From Fibrobacter intestinalis (GTDB lineage Bacteria; Fibrobacterota; Fibrobacteria; Fibrobacterales; Fibrobacteraceae), in the NCBI RefSeq assembly GCF_900167415.1, contig NZ_FUWU01000009.1, positions 1 to 56,178 of the forward strand: a stretch of DNA of 56,178 bases, written 5' to 3'. The notes below the pieces were generated by a model. That model was not told where the DNA came from and made no database searches. It worked only from the letters and a program-made list of their open reading frames with translations. This document shows positions 8,570 to 18,098 of the stretch, piece after piece. A program made the translations under genes and the position numbers. Every line of letters starts with the position of its first letter. Position 1 is the stretch's first letter.

Positions 8570-11077
8570 ATGATGAAAAAAATTTTGATGTTTGCCACGG
8601 CTCTTTCTGCGGGGGCTTTTGCTCAGGTCTCTTCAATACCCATTACGCTGGACGTGATTGTCCGCGACTTCCAACCCAGTCACCCCGACTTCGAAAACTT
8701 CTCGGAAGAGGCCGTAAACCATATGGACGCGATCTATGGTTACAACAAGCCGGGTTACGATGCGGATTGGTACAATCGGGCCGCGTATCATAATAGCTGC
8801 GGAAACAAGGAATCTTTCGCTAAATATCAAGCCGGTGTTCCTCTGGGCAAAGACGGCCTGCCTTGGACTGCAAACACGCTGCTTCCACCCTATTTGCAAA
8901 AGCAGACCGCTTCTTCTGCCATTTTGACCTATGGGCAGTGCAGTAACTCGGCAATTCCGGGGGTTAAGAATCAGCGCGGATTTGGATCGAATACAGCCAC
9001 TCAGTTTAAGGGCGTTATAAAAAATACCTGTTTCGGTAGTATGTATTGGGAAAACAACGTGGTCTATACTCCAGGTATGGTTCAGCCTTATCTGACTTTT
9101 GATATGGATGAAGAGGGCAATCCGCTTTACCTGGAAGGTGCGCATATCCATAAATTGGGTGATGCTTGCGATAACTCGTTTTTTGAACAGTGGTTTGAAG
9201 ATGTCGGCGGAATCAATAAACGTTCCAACTTGACATTGGATATTCCGACTGCTGCCGACGATCCCAAATACAAGGAATTGGACTACAACTACAACAACGG
9301 CGGCTATTTCCCGCTGGATGTTGTCGATCCGGCTTCTCAAAAATGGCTGGGTTCTGTGGAAGGAACGGACCAGTTTGGACCGCAGAGCTTTTCGATTTTC
9401 TGCCCTCCGTATAATTATCAATATGCTTCAACGCAGGACGACTTCCTTGGTCAGAATACCTATGCTCTTTGCTTGGATTGGCTGAATTATGGAGGTCCCC
9501 GCGCTTTGACTGCGGAACAGGCGATGACTATTGCCGCTTCTAAAGGCAATATCGGCGTTCAGCATTTGCGCAATTACAACTTCACCATGATGGGTTATGC
9601 GAATTTCCGCTATTACAAAGCCAACAATACCGACGAATTAAATCAGGAAATCTTTGAATTTGCCGGCGACGATGATATGTGGATTTTCGTGGATGGCGTG
9701 CTTGCCGTGGATTTGGGCGGCACCCACCTGGCGACTCCGGGCATTGTGAACATTCGGGAATTGGCGATGAATAATCACGGTTGTAATGCGGGCGAACCGT
9801 TGGCTGCTGTTCAGCAGAGCAAGGGTGCTTGTGCCGCGGACGGCTGGACGGACGGATCTTGGCACCATCTGCACTTCTTCTATGCGGACCGCCAGTCCGA
9901 TGGCTCCAACCTTTACATCCGTGCAAACCTCGCCGAAGTCGCTGCTTCTGCCTATGGTCAGCCCCGTATTCTCGAAGCGGAACTCGTCAAAAACGACGCA
10001 GGCAACTTTGACACTTATATCTATGTCAGTTCGCAGCTTTCCGATGAAACGGTCAATTTGATCAATGCGGCGAATGGCCAGTATTTCCCGATTTTGACCA
10101 AGCGCGGAATGGATACTTTGGCCTATCAGATTACAGGTTTCAAGTATGTTCAAAGAACCGCCAAAGGTTATTCCTACGAAATCAAGGGAAAACTCTGTAA
10201 GGATGCCCTTTGCACCGATTTGCGTAATCCGGCTTTTGGCGACTCTTTGGCCTTTAACCATCCTGCCAACGATGTGGATCCCGTCAATAGCATTTTCGCT
10301 TCGGTGATGCAGGTGTTCTCGAAGACGGGCAAAGCTGTAGATACTTATCACTGGGGTCCGGTGACAACGGTTACGATGTCGCAATCGACGACGATTGTTC
10401 CCGCCGATACGACGATCGACCGTCCGCCGTTTGACGATTCCAGACTTCCGAGCGGGGAATTGAGTGACAAGCAGACCGGTGAAATCGTTGTCAGTGTTTT
10501 GCCGCCGAGTTATGCGAATGCGGAAGATCAGGGTGCTTGGATTGCCGATTCTTTGAAGCATTACACGCAGGCTCCTTCGATTGGTAGTGATGGGAAACCC
10601 GTGCCTGGTTCTTCAATCATTAATTCGACAACAGGAGGCGCCGCTTCTTCAAATGCGACGGCTCTTTGCGGAACCGATGCTGCCGGAACGGAAAACTGCG
10701 TAAGCTTCTCCTTTATAACCGATGAAGCTTTCCGCGTGAACGTCCGAATCTTTGACCATCTCGGCCATTTTGTGAACCAGTATAACCAGGAACTTTCTAC
10801 AGAACAGTTCAATGCGATTACGGGTTCTTATGCGCCGACGGATTGCAGTTTGATTCCAGAAACGACGATGGGCACAATTGCCGCCAGCGTCAAGATGTAT
10901 CCGGTTTCTAAGAATGGACGCAAGCTTGGAACGGGTGCTTACATCTATCAGATTTCCCTGATTGAATTCCCGCAGCCGCATTGCACCAATGTGGGCGGTG
11001 AACTGAACTGGTCTGCGGGAACGTATCGTCGAACCGAATACAAGCAGACCCGCGGCTTCCGTCGCATTACCGAATAG
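8570..11077 (+). CDS. Fibro-slime domain secreted protein
   Basis: 835 residues from the ATG at 8570, chosen because GGTGGAG at 8554-8560 has ideal spacing and the protein then begins with a signal peptide (MMKKILMFATALSAGAFAQ). The fibro-slime domain covers about residues 270-470. Its hallmark is EFAGDDDMWIFVDGVLAVDLGG followed by the HLATPG and GSWHHLHFFYADR segments, a PA14/anthrax-protective-antigen-like fold found in Fibrobacter outer-surface proteins and in slime-mould adhesins. In Fibrobacter such proteins are associated with attachment to cellulose (family knowledge). Many Cys residues suggest disulfides. The C-terminal third has a beta-rich domain (FRVNVRIFDHLGHFVNQY) like the secretion or sorting tails of this phylum. 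It is a monocistronic unit with a promoter element at 8518 and a strong terminator at 11097-11125. Confidence 0.9.
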   Translation: MMKKILMFATALSAGAFAQVSSIPITLDVIVRDFQPSHPDFENFSEEAVNHMDAIYGYNKPGYDADWYNRAAYHNSCGNKESFAKYQAGVPLGKDGLPWTANTLLPPYLQKQTASSAILTYGQCSNSAIPGVKNQRGFGSNTATQFKGVIKNTCFGSMYWENNVVYTPGMVQPYLTFDMDEEGNPLYLEGAHIHKLGDACDNSFFEQWFEDVGGINKRSNLTLDIPTAADDPKYKELDYNYNNGGYFPLDVVDPASQKWLGSVEGTDQFGPQSFSIFCPPYNYQYASTQDDFLGQNTYALCLDWLNYGGPRALTAEQAMTIAASKGNIGVQHLRNYNFTMMGYANFRYYKANNTDELNQEIFEFAGDDDMWIFVDGVLAVDLGGTHLATPGIVNIRELAMNNHGCNAGEPLAAVQQSKGACAADGWTDGSWHHLHFFYADRQSDGSNLYIRANLAEVAASAYGQPRILEAELVKNDAGNFDTYIYVSSQLSDETVNLINAANGQYFPILTKRGMDTLAYQITGFKYVQRTAKGYSYEIKGKLCKDALCTDLRNPAFGDSLAFNHPANDVDPVNSIFASVMQVFSKTGKAVDTYHWGPVTTVTMSQSTTIVPADTTIDRPPFDDSRLPSGELSDKQTGEIVVSVLPPSYANAEDQGAWIADSLKHYTQAPSIGSDGKPVPGSSIINSTTGGAASSNATALCGTDAAGTENCVSFSFITDEAFRVNVRIFDHLGHFVNQYNQELSTEQFNAITGSYAPTDCSLIPETTMGTIAASVKMYPVSKNGRKLGTGAYIYQISLIEFPQPHCTNVGGELNWSAGTYRRTEYKQTRGFRRITE

Positions 11078-11096
11078 CGGCGAGTTTTAGAAATTC

Positions 11097-11125
11097 ATCC
11101 CGGGCGTTTCGCTCGGGATTTTTTT
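11097..11125 (+). terminator. Rho-independent terminator of the fibro-slime gene
   Basis: A 10-bp stem (11097-11106 with 11110-11119, one G-T pair) has a TTT loop and a T7 run, 20 bases after the stop codon. Confidence 0.85.
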
Positions 11126-11661
11126 GTGGATTATATATTCCGCCCAAGTCGTCAAAAATCTAGAATGGCAATTGGCCTGAATAACAGCGACCATTGTGAG
11201 TTCCAAAGTAGCTTCTGTCATAGCGAGTTCCGAATTTGCATTCATCATTGCGAACATCCCCCCCCCCGTCATTGCGAACGTAGTGAAGCAATCCAAACGC
11301 ATGCAAGAAGATTGCTTCACCCTAAAGGGTTCGCAATGACAAATGACCGCCACGCTTCCACGAAACTTGGCAATTTATTGCCTTAGGGAGTCGCTCGCAT
11401 CGCAAGGAGGGACGGTCAGCCGGCAGACAAGAGGCTCCTCGCCATGACTTAGAACACTCGCTCGCAATGGCGCGTGCAACTTTGCCGCCACGTGACGGGG
11501 ATAAAAATAAGCGGCAGAGTTCAAAATGTGGGGAAGCACCTTCTTCCAGTCAATTTTTGGCGACCCTCTTTATTAAATGACTTGGAGAGTATTCTTTTTT
11601 TGAAAATGGAATTGGTAAATACCCGCCGGTTTTCTAAATTTGGGATATCAAAGAGGTATTT
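11126..11661. repeat. Gene-free repeat region with a long palindromic dispersed repeat
   Basis: No convincing gene. 11268-11340 is a long imperfect palindrome: GTCATTGCGAAC..GTGAAGCAATC on the left answered by GATTGCTTCAC..GTTCGCAATGAC on the right. Partial tandem copies (cattgtgagttcc, catagcgagttcc, cattgcgaac) precede it from 11190, and a C10 homopolymer sits at 11258-11267. The same family recurs at about 23706-23757, 42301-42377 and 56090-56150. A degenerate GGAGGGACGGTC element at 11406-11417 resembles the typA-flanking repeats. The right end carries the promoter of the next gene. Confidence 0.7.
11612..11642 (+). promoter_or_regulatory. Promoter of the AICAR transformylase operon
   Basis: TTG at 11612-11614, a 20-base spacer and TAAATTTG at 11635-11642 fit the Bacteroidota-style arrangement (TTG -33, TAnnTTTG -7). 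It is the best-spaced promoter in the window. The leader would be about 13 bases and contains AGAGG before the ATG at 11662. Confidence 0.55.
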
Positions 11662-12714
11662 ATGTCCGAAGAATTGAATTTGAAATTTGTCTCCCCGCAA
11701 CCGCTTCGCTACGGTGAAAATTCCCACCAGTCCGCTGTTTTTTATCGGGATCCGACTTGTGATGAAGCAAGCCTTGCGATGGCAAAGCAGCTCCATGGAA
11801 AAGAACTTTCCTACAATAACATTGTCGATGCCGACGCGGCTCTGGAAATGGCTCGCGAGTTTAGCGATTCCAATGCGATTGTCATTGTGAAGCACATGAA
11901 TCCCTGCGGCTTGGCGACGGGCGAAACCCTGCTGGAAGCGATGGAAGCGGCTTGGGCTGGGGATCCGGTTTCGGCTTTTGGTTCTGTCATCGCTTCATCT
12001 CGCAAAATCGACCTCAAGACGGCAGAATTTCTGAAGGGCAAGTTTGTGGAAATTCTTTTGGCTCCGGCTTTTGACGAGGACGCTCTTGAATTTTTGAAGA
12101 ACAAGTCGAAGGATATTCGCCTGCTGGAAGTCGGCAAAATCGAAAAGGCGAAGCGTGTCAAGGTCTATAAGCATGTGATTGGCGGGATGCTGGTGCAGGA
12201 TCGCGATGTCGATACTTATGAAAAATTTGAATGCGTCACCAAAGCGCAATTCCCGAAGAACAAAGAAGAACTGGCTCGCTTTACATGGCTCGTGACCAAG
12301 CATACCAAGTCGAATGCGATAGTCATGGGCTACGAATACAAGCCCGGCTATTTTCAAGTGTTGGGACTTGGACCGGGACAGCCGAACCGCATTGACAGCA
12401 ATTTGCGCCTTTGCCAGCCGCGTGTCCGGGACAACGTCGCCCGGATGGATGCCGCCAAGCCTTTCTTTGATGCCGAAGGAAAACTGGTCGATGAAGCTGG
12501 CCTTAAAGCTTTGGAACGGAAGGTCTTTGGCGAAGTCGTCATGGGTTCCGACGCCTTCTTCCCGTTCCCGGATAACGTGGAAGCGGCTCACGATGCCGGA
12601 GTTCGCTACATTGTTCAACCCGGCGGATCCAAGAAGGATGACTTGTCCATTGCCGCAGCGGACGATTTCGGCATGGCGATGGTCTTTACCGGAATGCGCC
12701 ACTTCCGTCATTGA
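11662..12714 (+). CDS. AICAR transformylase (stand-alone PurH C-terminal domain)
   Basis: 350 residues. The protein matches only the transformylase half of PurH: LRYGENSHQSAVFY, LHGKELSYNNIVDADAALE, VKHMNPCG (the catalytic Lys-His pair), GDPVSAFGSVIA, FVEILLAPAFDEDALE and the terminal AMVFTGMRHFRH. This domain transfers a formyl group from 10-formyl-tetrahydrofolate to AICAR, the ninth step of purine synthesis. The IMP cyclohydrolase (MGS-like) N-terminal domain of about 190 residues is missing, and the start with AGAGG upstream leaves no room for it. Closure to IMP must be done by a separate protein. It is the first gene of an operon with the unknown gene at 12725 and trmFO; both it and TrmFO depend on folate. 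Confidence 0.88.
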   Translation: MSEELNLKFVSPQPLRYGENSHQSAVFYRDPTCDEASLAMAKQLHGKELSYNNIVDADAALEMAREFSDSNAIVIVKHMNPCGLATGETLLEAMEAAWAGDPVSAFGSVIASSRKIDLKTAEFLKGKFVEILLAPAFDEDALEFLKNKSKDIRLLEVGKIEKAKRVKVYKHVIGGMLVQDRDVDTYEKFECVTKAQFPKNKEELARFTWLVTKHTKSNAIVMGYEYKPGYFQVLGLGPGQPNRIDSNLRLCQPRVRDNVARMDAAKPFFDAEGKLVDEAGLKALERKVFGEVVMGSDAFFPFPDNVEAAHDAGVRYIVQPGGSKKDDLSIAAADDFGMAMVFTGMRHFRH

Positions 12715-12724
12715 TTTGGTTCCG

Positions 12725-13174
12725 ATGAGTTTGAAAAATACACGGACAAGTGCCTGCGAAACTTACCTTATGGTTTTGGACTTTTTGAAAAAGGCCTACC
12801 GCAAGGGGCTTCGCAAGGTCAATTCCTCGGATTGGAAATCCTTTTGCGATAAATTGAAGACTTCTTCGGTTTCTGCGGAAGAGGCAAACGCCATCGGTTT
12901 TTGGACAATCGAAAATCTGGCTTGTCACAATCCGTCTCGGATGCAGCCGCGCTCCCTGCAAGAATTTGAAGAGAGAATTTTTCCGGGGGCGGTACATAGC
13001 GAGCTGGTGGAAGCCGTACAATTTGGCATGGTCAGCGAATTGCAGTGCGAAAACATTCTGGAAGAATTTTTGGAAAATTCATCGCAGGCGGTTTTGCCCG
13101 ACAAGATGCTTTCATCGCTTTCCGATGTCTGGTCCAGGAATATCCAAGGCTTTCGTTCAATTAAGGTCAGCTGA
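12725..13174 (+). CDS. Unknown small helical protein between AICAR transformylase and trmFO
   Basis: 149 residues from the ATG 10 bases after the previous stop. An open frame extends further upstream but only as a shadow of the transformylase gene. The sequence is helix-rich (YLMVLDFLKKAYRKGLRKV; GMVSELQCENILEEFLE) without signal peptide or known motif. The C-terminal half faintly resembles the Smg/DUF494 layout (a residue stretch ending in short helices after LQEFEERIF), but I cannot claim it. The stop overlaps the trmFO start (TGATG), so the two are probably translationally coupled. Confidence 0.7.
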   Translation: MSLKNTRTSACETYLMVLDFLKKAYRKGLRKVNSSDWKSFCDKLKTSSVSAEEANAIGFWTIENLACHNPSRMQPRSLQEFEERIFPGAVHSELVEAVQFGMVSELQCENILEEFLENSSQAVLPDKMLSSLSDVWSRNIQGFRSIKVS

Positions 13175-14508
13175 TGCGAGTGCGTGTAATCGGAGGCGGT
13201 CTTGCCGGTTGCGAAGCGGCGTTGCAGCTGGCGTGCCGCGGTTTTGACGTGGATCTTTACGAGATGCGTCCGCATCGGATGACGCCCGCCCATCGGGACG
13301 GTTCTTTGGCGCAGCTGGTCTGTTCGAACAGCCTGAAGGGAATGGAGCCGACGTCGGCGCACGGCCTCTTGAAGCGGGAATTGCGGCTGCTCGGGAGTTT
13401 CCTTTTGAAATCGGCGGACGAGGCCCGGGTTCCGGCGGGGGAGTCGCTGACGGTCAATCGGGAGCTTTTCAGCCAATCGGTGGAAAGGGCGATAGCTTCG
13501 GCTTCTCGCATTCACTTGCATCGGGAAGAAGTGGCGAGTCTTGCGGGCGACTTGCCGACGATTGTGGCGGCGGGTCCTTTGGCGAGCGATGCTTTGGCGG
13601 ACGATATTTTCGCGCGGTTGGGCGGTGAACGCCTGCACTTCTTTGATGCGATTGCTCCTGTTGTGGAAACGGATTCCATCGACATGGATCACGCATTTTA
13701 CATGAACCGCTGGGAAAAGGGTGAAACGGCGGATTTCATCAACTGCCCGCTGGACAAGGAAACCTACGATGAGTTTGTGAGAAGGCTTCGCGAAGCGGAG
13801 TCGGTGGAGCCTCGTCCGTTTGAAAAAAAGGAATTGTTTGAAGGCTGCCTTCCGATAGAGGAAATGGCGCGTCGCGGAGAAAATACGCTGCGCTTTGGAC
13901 CGATGCGGCCCGTGGGACTTGGGCTTGGAAACAACGGGCATAAATGGTATGCGGTAATCCAGCTGCGAGCGGAGAACAAGGAAAAGACGCTTTTCAATAT
14001 GGTCGGATTTCAGACCCGCTTGCATTATGGAACTCAGAAGGAAATTTTCACTCTCGTGCCCGCATTGCGGAATGCCCGCTTTGCTCGTCTTGGAGCTATG
14101 CATCGCAATACCTTTATTGAAAGCCCTAAACTTTTGGATGAAACGCTTCGATTAAAACCCGAAGTGGAAAAAGAAAACGGCCTGCCGCCGACTTGGTTCG
14201 CGGGCCAGATTACGGGGGCCGAAGGCTATACGGAAGCGATTGCGACGGGATGGTATTCCGCTTGGAATATGGCGAATACGCTGCTCCACGATAAAACGGA
14301 CGAACTTCCGGAAGAAAGCTGCATCCGTTCGCTGCTGCATCATCTGGTGAGTCCTAATGAAAATTTCCAGCCGATGAATTTCAATTTCGGTCTGCTGCCG
14401 CACAAGCAGGATTACAAAAAGAAAGACAAGAAACGCCTTTTGGCGGAGCAGGAAGATTTGGCTATTCGGGAATGGATTGCCGGACGCTCTCTTCCCGATG
14501 TCGAATAG
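13174..14508 (+). CDS. trmFO: Folate/FAD-dependent tRNA m5U54 methyltransferase TrmFO
   Basis: 444 residues, typical of the family. TrmFO methylates uridine 54 in the T-loop of tRNA using methylene-tetrahydrofolate and FADH2. The N-terminal FAD-binding motif VIGGGLAGCEAA, the family signature YEMRP followed by LVCSNSLKG (C50), ADFINCPLDKETY (C191), and LRFGPMRPVGL are present. The two cysteines match the conserved pair needed for catalysis. The C-terminal NAD(P)H/FAD region includes GQITGAEGYTEAIATG. The start overlaps the preceding stop. The gene converges on tgt with only two bases between the stops. Confidence 0.95.
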   Translation: MRVRVIGGGLAGCEAALQLACRGFDVDLYEMRPHRMTPAHRDGSLAQLVCSNSLKGMEPTSAHGLLKRELRLLGSFLLKSADEARVPAGESLTVNRELFSQSVERAIASASRIHLHREEVASLAGDLPTIVAAGPLASDALADDIFARLGGERLHFFDAIAPVVETDSIDMDHAFYMNRWEKGETADFINCPLDKETYDEFVRRLREAESVEPRPFEKKELFEGCLPIEEMARRGENTLRFGPMRPVGLGLGNNGHKWYAVIQLRAENKEKTLFNMVGFQTRLHYGTQKEIFTLVPALRNARFARLGAMHRNTFIESPKLLDETLRLKPEVEKENGLPPTWFAGQITGAEGYTEAIATGWYSAWNMANTLLHDKTDELPEESCIRSLLHHLVSPNENFQPMNFNFGLLPHKQDYKKKDKKRLLAEQEDLAIREWIAGRSLPDVE

Positions 14509-14510
14509 AA

Positions 14511-15671
<1,161 letters not shown>

Positions 15672-16733
15672 TTAACGGGTTTTGACGATGGTCCATGCTT
15701 CATCGAAAAGGCGGGCGGCGTCCCCCGGATCTTGCAGGAAGACCATGCGCTTGATTTCTTCTGCTGTTGGGTTGATGACGCGGTTTTCGGTAAAGTCCTT
15801 GTCCAAAAATTCGAGTGCCTTGGTGTTCGGCGTGGCGTAGTTGATGTATTTGGCCAGCTGCGCGCCGATTTTTCCATCGAGAATGTAGTTCATGAATTTG
15901 TACGCACCGTCGGGATTGGGAGCCTTGCTGCTGAGAGTCATGGCATCCACCCACATGAAGGATCCTTCCGTGGGAATCGCGAACTGGAGAGTGGAATCCT
16001 CGTCGATAGCTGCCATCGCTTCGCCGTTGAAAACGATGGCCGCCCAGTCCATTTTGGAAAGCACTTTGTCCTTGCCGCCGACGGAACCGTCAAAGCCGAG
16101 GAAGTGCGGATCCTTTTTCGCCTGCAAAATATATTCGACGGCCTGGTTGATTTCGTCCTTGCTTGTGCTGTTTGCATTGAAACCCTTTGCCTGCAAAGCC
16201 ATGGAGAGCATGGAACGGCTCTCTTCGAGCAAACTAAAATTGCCTTTGGTGTTCTTGGCGTCGAAAAGCATGCTGTAGCTGACGTTCATCGGGTCGATGG
16301 TGGAATCGCGATAGAGAATGCCGGTCGTTCCCCACAGATACGGAACGGTGTATTCGTTTGTCGGGTCGTAGCTCGGATTTTTGAATTGGTCGGCGATGTT
16401 TGTCTTGTTCGGGATTTTTTCCATATCGATTTTGCCGATAAGCCCCAAGTGGATCATCTGCTGGATAACGACATCGCTTGCGATGATGACGTCGTATTGG
16501 GCGGTGCCGACGGTCTGCAATTTGCTAATCATCTCTTCTTGCGCTTCGTAGAGTTCGATTTGCAGCTTGTAACCGGTCTGTTTTTCAAAATCGGTAATCA
16601 TATCCGGATCGATATATTCGCTGTAAATCATGACGGTGACTTTCGTCGGCTTGGCGGCTTCGTTTTTGGCCTCTTTGCAGCCGAACAGAGTGGCGACTGT
16701 CAAAATGGAGAGTGCGAGAAGAAATTTTTTCAA
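15672..16733 (-). CDS. PotD-like polyamine ABC transporter substrate-binding lipoprotein
   Basis: 353 residues. A lipoprotein signal (MKKFLLALSILTVATLFGC, lipid-carrying C19) precedes a periplasmic binding domain of the spermidine/putrescine type: VTVMIYSEYIDPDMITDFEK, YDVIIASDVVIQQMI, VPYLWGTTGILY, and a C-terminal region (NRVINPTAEEIKRMVFLQD) typical of PotD/PotF. It would bind polyamines outside the inner membrane and hand them to a PotABC importer. The ATPase and permease genes are not beside it; tgt follows instead. Ligand specificity is inferred from the family only. Confidence 0.85.
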   Translation of the reverse strand: MKKFLLALSILTVATLFGCKEAKNEAAKPTKVTVMIYSEYIDPDMITDFEKQTGYKLQIELYEAQEEMISKLQTVGTAQYDVIIASDVVIQQMIHLGLIGKIDMEKIPNKTNIADQFKNPSYDPTNEYTVPYLWGTTGILYRDSTIDPMNVSYSMLFDAKNTKGNFSLLEESRSMLSMALQAKGFNANSTSKDEINQAVEYILQAKKDPHFLGFDGSVGGKDKVLSKMDWAAIVFNGEAMAAIDEDSTLQFAIPTEGSFMWVDAMTLSSKAPNPDGAYKFMNYILDGKIGAQLAKYINYATPNTKALEFLDKDFTENRVINPTAEEIKRMVFLQDPGDAARLFDEAWTIVKTR

Positions 16734-16930
16734 GGTGAGTCCTTTTGAAGAAAGTGAACGGCTTGTTTTGGGGTAAATTTAGGAATTTTTCGTGAAAAAT
16801 AGGGAGGATTTTTCGGAATGCGGAAATTGTTAGGCTTTTCTAAAAATGATGTTGAAGCTTGCTTCGACTCGTTCGGCTGGCTCAGCGACAGGTGTGCGGT
16901 GTTGTGGCGAAAAATAAAGTGTGATTTTTT

Positions 16931-17036
16931 TCCCTTTCGCGGGAGCGTTTCTGTTTCGGGAAGGACACTCTCTTTTGGGCGGGGCGTGCTTTTTTGCACG
17001 AGAAATTTTTTCATGAGTGATTTCGTTTGGAAGAAG
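16931..17036 (+). repeat. Direct repeat copy 1 (about 106 bp)
   Basis: This copy aligns with 17272-17377 at an offset of 341 bases, with only a few substitutions. Both share TCCCTTTCGCGGGAGCG, GGAAGGAC, the hairpin CGTGC-T6-GCACG and TGATTTCGTTTGGAAGAAG. The offset is not a multiple of three. Confidence 0.8.
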
Positions 17037-17271
17037 AAGTTCTCCGTGGAACAAGTGAAGGTTTTTTTCACTAATGCTTCGTCTTCTCGGACGGTGCTTT
17101 TTTGCAGGACAGGTGGAGTGTTCGGAGTTGCGAAGCCCACCCTCCCCCTATCCTGCACCAACCCCCTTGAGCACGCTTCTTGTCTGTTCTTGTCTGCTGA
17201 TGCGGGGCGCAAGTTTTTTGAACGGGACTGCCGTTTGGGAGGAAAATTTCGTTACGGAAAGAAAAGAGGTT

Positions 17272-17377
17272 TCCCTTTCGCGGGAGCGTTTCTGTTTCGG
17301 GAAGGACGCTCTATTTTGGATGGGGCGTGCTTTTTTGCACGAGAAATTTTTTCACGAGTGATTTCGTTTGGAAGAAG
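17272..17377 (+). repeat. Direct repeat copy 2 (about 106 bp)
   Basis: Partner of 16931-17036. The hairpin and flanks are conserved, whereas the sequence between the copies is unrelated, so each copy behaves like a discrete element or small RNA/terminator-like unit. Confidence 0.8.
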
Positions 17378-17606
17378 CGTTGTTTTTTCTGAACTTTCCT
17401 TTTTGGAAATGAGTTTTCTTTTGGAACGGGCATTGCTTGTTTGCAAAGGCGTTACTTTTTCCGCGGACGTTGCTGGTAACGTTTTTGTGAGAGACAAGGA
17501 GAGCGGCAGGCTTGCTAACCCCTATTCACCATCCGCGAGTCGATATTCACTTCCATTTTGATCGGGATATTTTCTATTATTAGGAATAAAAGCATAAAGG
17601 ATTTCT

Positions 17607-18098
17607 ATGGCAAATTTGAATGATGATGACGAACTCGACTCTTTTTCGAATGAGCGGGCGAATGAAGACAATATCGAAAGCGCGATGAAACCGCATGATT
17701 ACAGTTCTCGTCGCGTTCTTGTATGGGAGGGCGACGATCAACGCCGGAATTACGCTGTCGAAGTGATTTCGACTCTTTTGACGGGGGCTTTTGTGGAGGG
17801 TGTCGCGACAGAGGCCGAAGCTTTGCAGAAATTGGACGAGGAGCTTTGGGATACTTTTGTCGTTGATTTTTATAACGAAGGCTGTTCTGAATCCGAATTT
17901 GTGAAAAAGGTGAACAACTATCCGGATTCGATTCTGGTCGCTTTGAACCTGGCGCCGTTTACCCTTCCCGAAGAGCGCAACCGTTACAAGATTGAACCTC
18001 TCCGCAAATTGTTTGAAATTGAAAAGCCCAAGGCGGAAGACGAAGAAGCATCTTCCGAGGATGAGGATTCCTTCAACGAGGATAATTTCAGGGATTGA
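17607..18098 (+). CDS. Degenerate receiver-like protein heading the ABC operon
   Basis: 163 residues. Residues about 35-125 follow a CheY-like alternation: RRVLVWEGDD (E41, D43, D44 in the acidic pocket), an amphipathic helix, then DTFVVDFYNEG with D87 where the phospho-acceptor would be, and SILVALNLAPF. The usual Thr and Lys switch residues are not clear, and no output domain exists; acidic low-complexity tails flank it. This is a structural inference, and the protein may instead be an unphosphorylated scaffold. The ATG follows AAAGGATTTCT. Its stop overlaps the ATPase start (TGATG), so it is the first gene of the transporter operon and may modulate it. Confidence 0.65.
   Translation: MANLNDDDELDSFSNERANEDNIESAMKPHDYSSRRVLVWEGDDQRRNYAVEVISTLLTGAFVEGVATEAEALQKLDEELWDTFVVDFYNEGCSESEFVKKVNNYPDSILVALNLAPFTLPEERNRYKIEPLRKLFEIEKPKAEDEEASSEDEDSFNEDNFRD

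Larger units (their letters stand above)
16734..17606. other. 870-base gene-free region with a large direct repeat
   Basis: No gene supported. An open frame of 247 codons (16818-17561) crosses it but has a biased Phe/Arg/Ser composition, and the long direct repeat inside falls in different frames, so it is not translated as a repeat. The region holds the 107-bp repeat pair listed separately, T-rich hairpins (CGTGC-T6-GCACG), a partial third hairpin at 17088-17110, and an inverted pair CGTTAC/GTAACG near 17450-17482. It ends with a likely promoter (TATTAT at about 17574) and AAAGGA before the next gene. Confidence 0.6.

Noticed and set aside
12368-12724. Extension of the small gene before trmFO into the transformylase gene
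   Set aside because: This part is out of frame with the conserved transformylase sequence and has no motif; the ATG at 12725 fits the operon spacing.
16818-17561. 247-codon open frame across the repeat region
   Set aside because: The 106-bp direct repeat inside is read in two different frames and the composition is unusual, so it is probably not coding.
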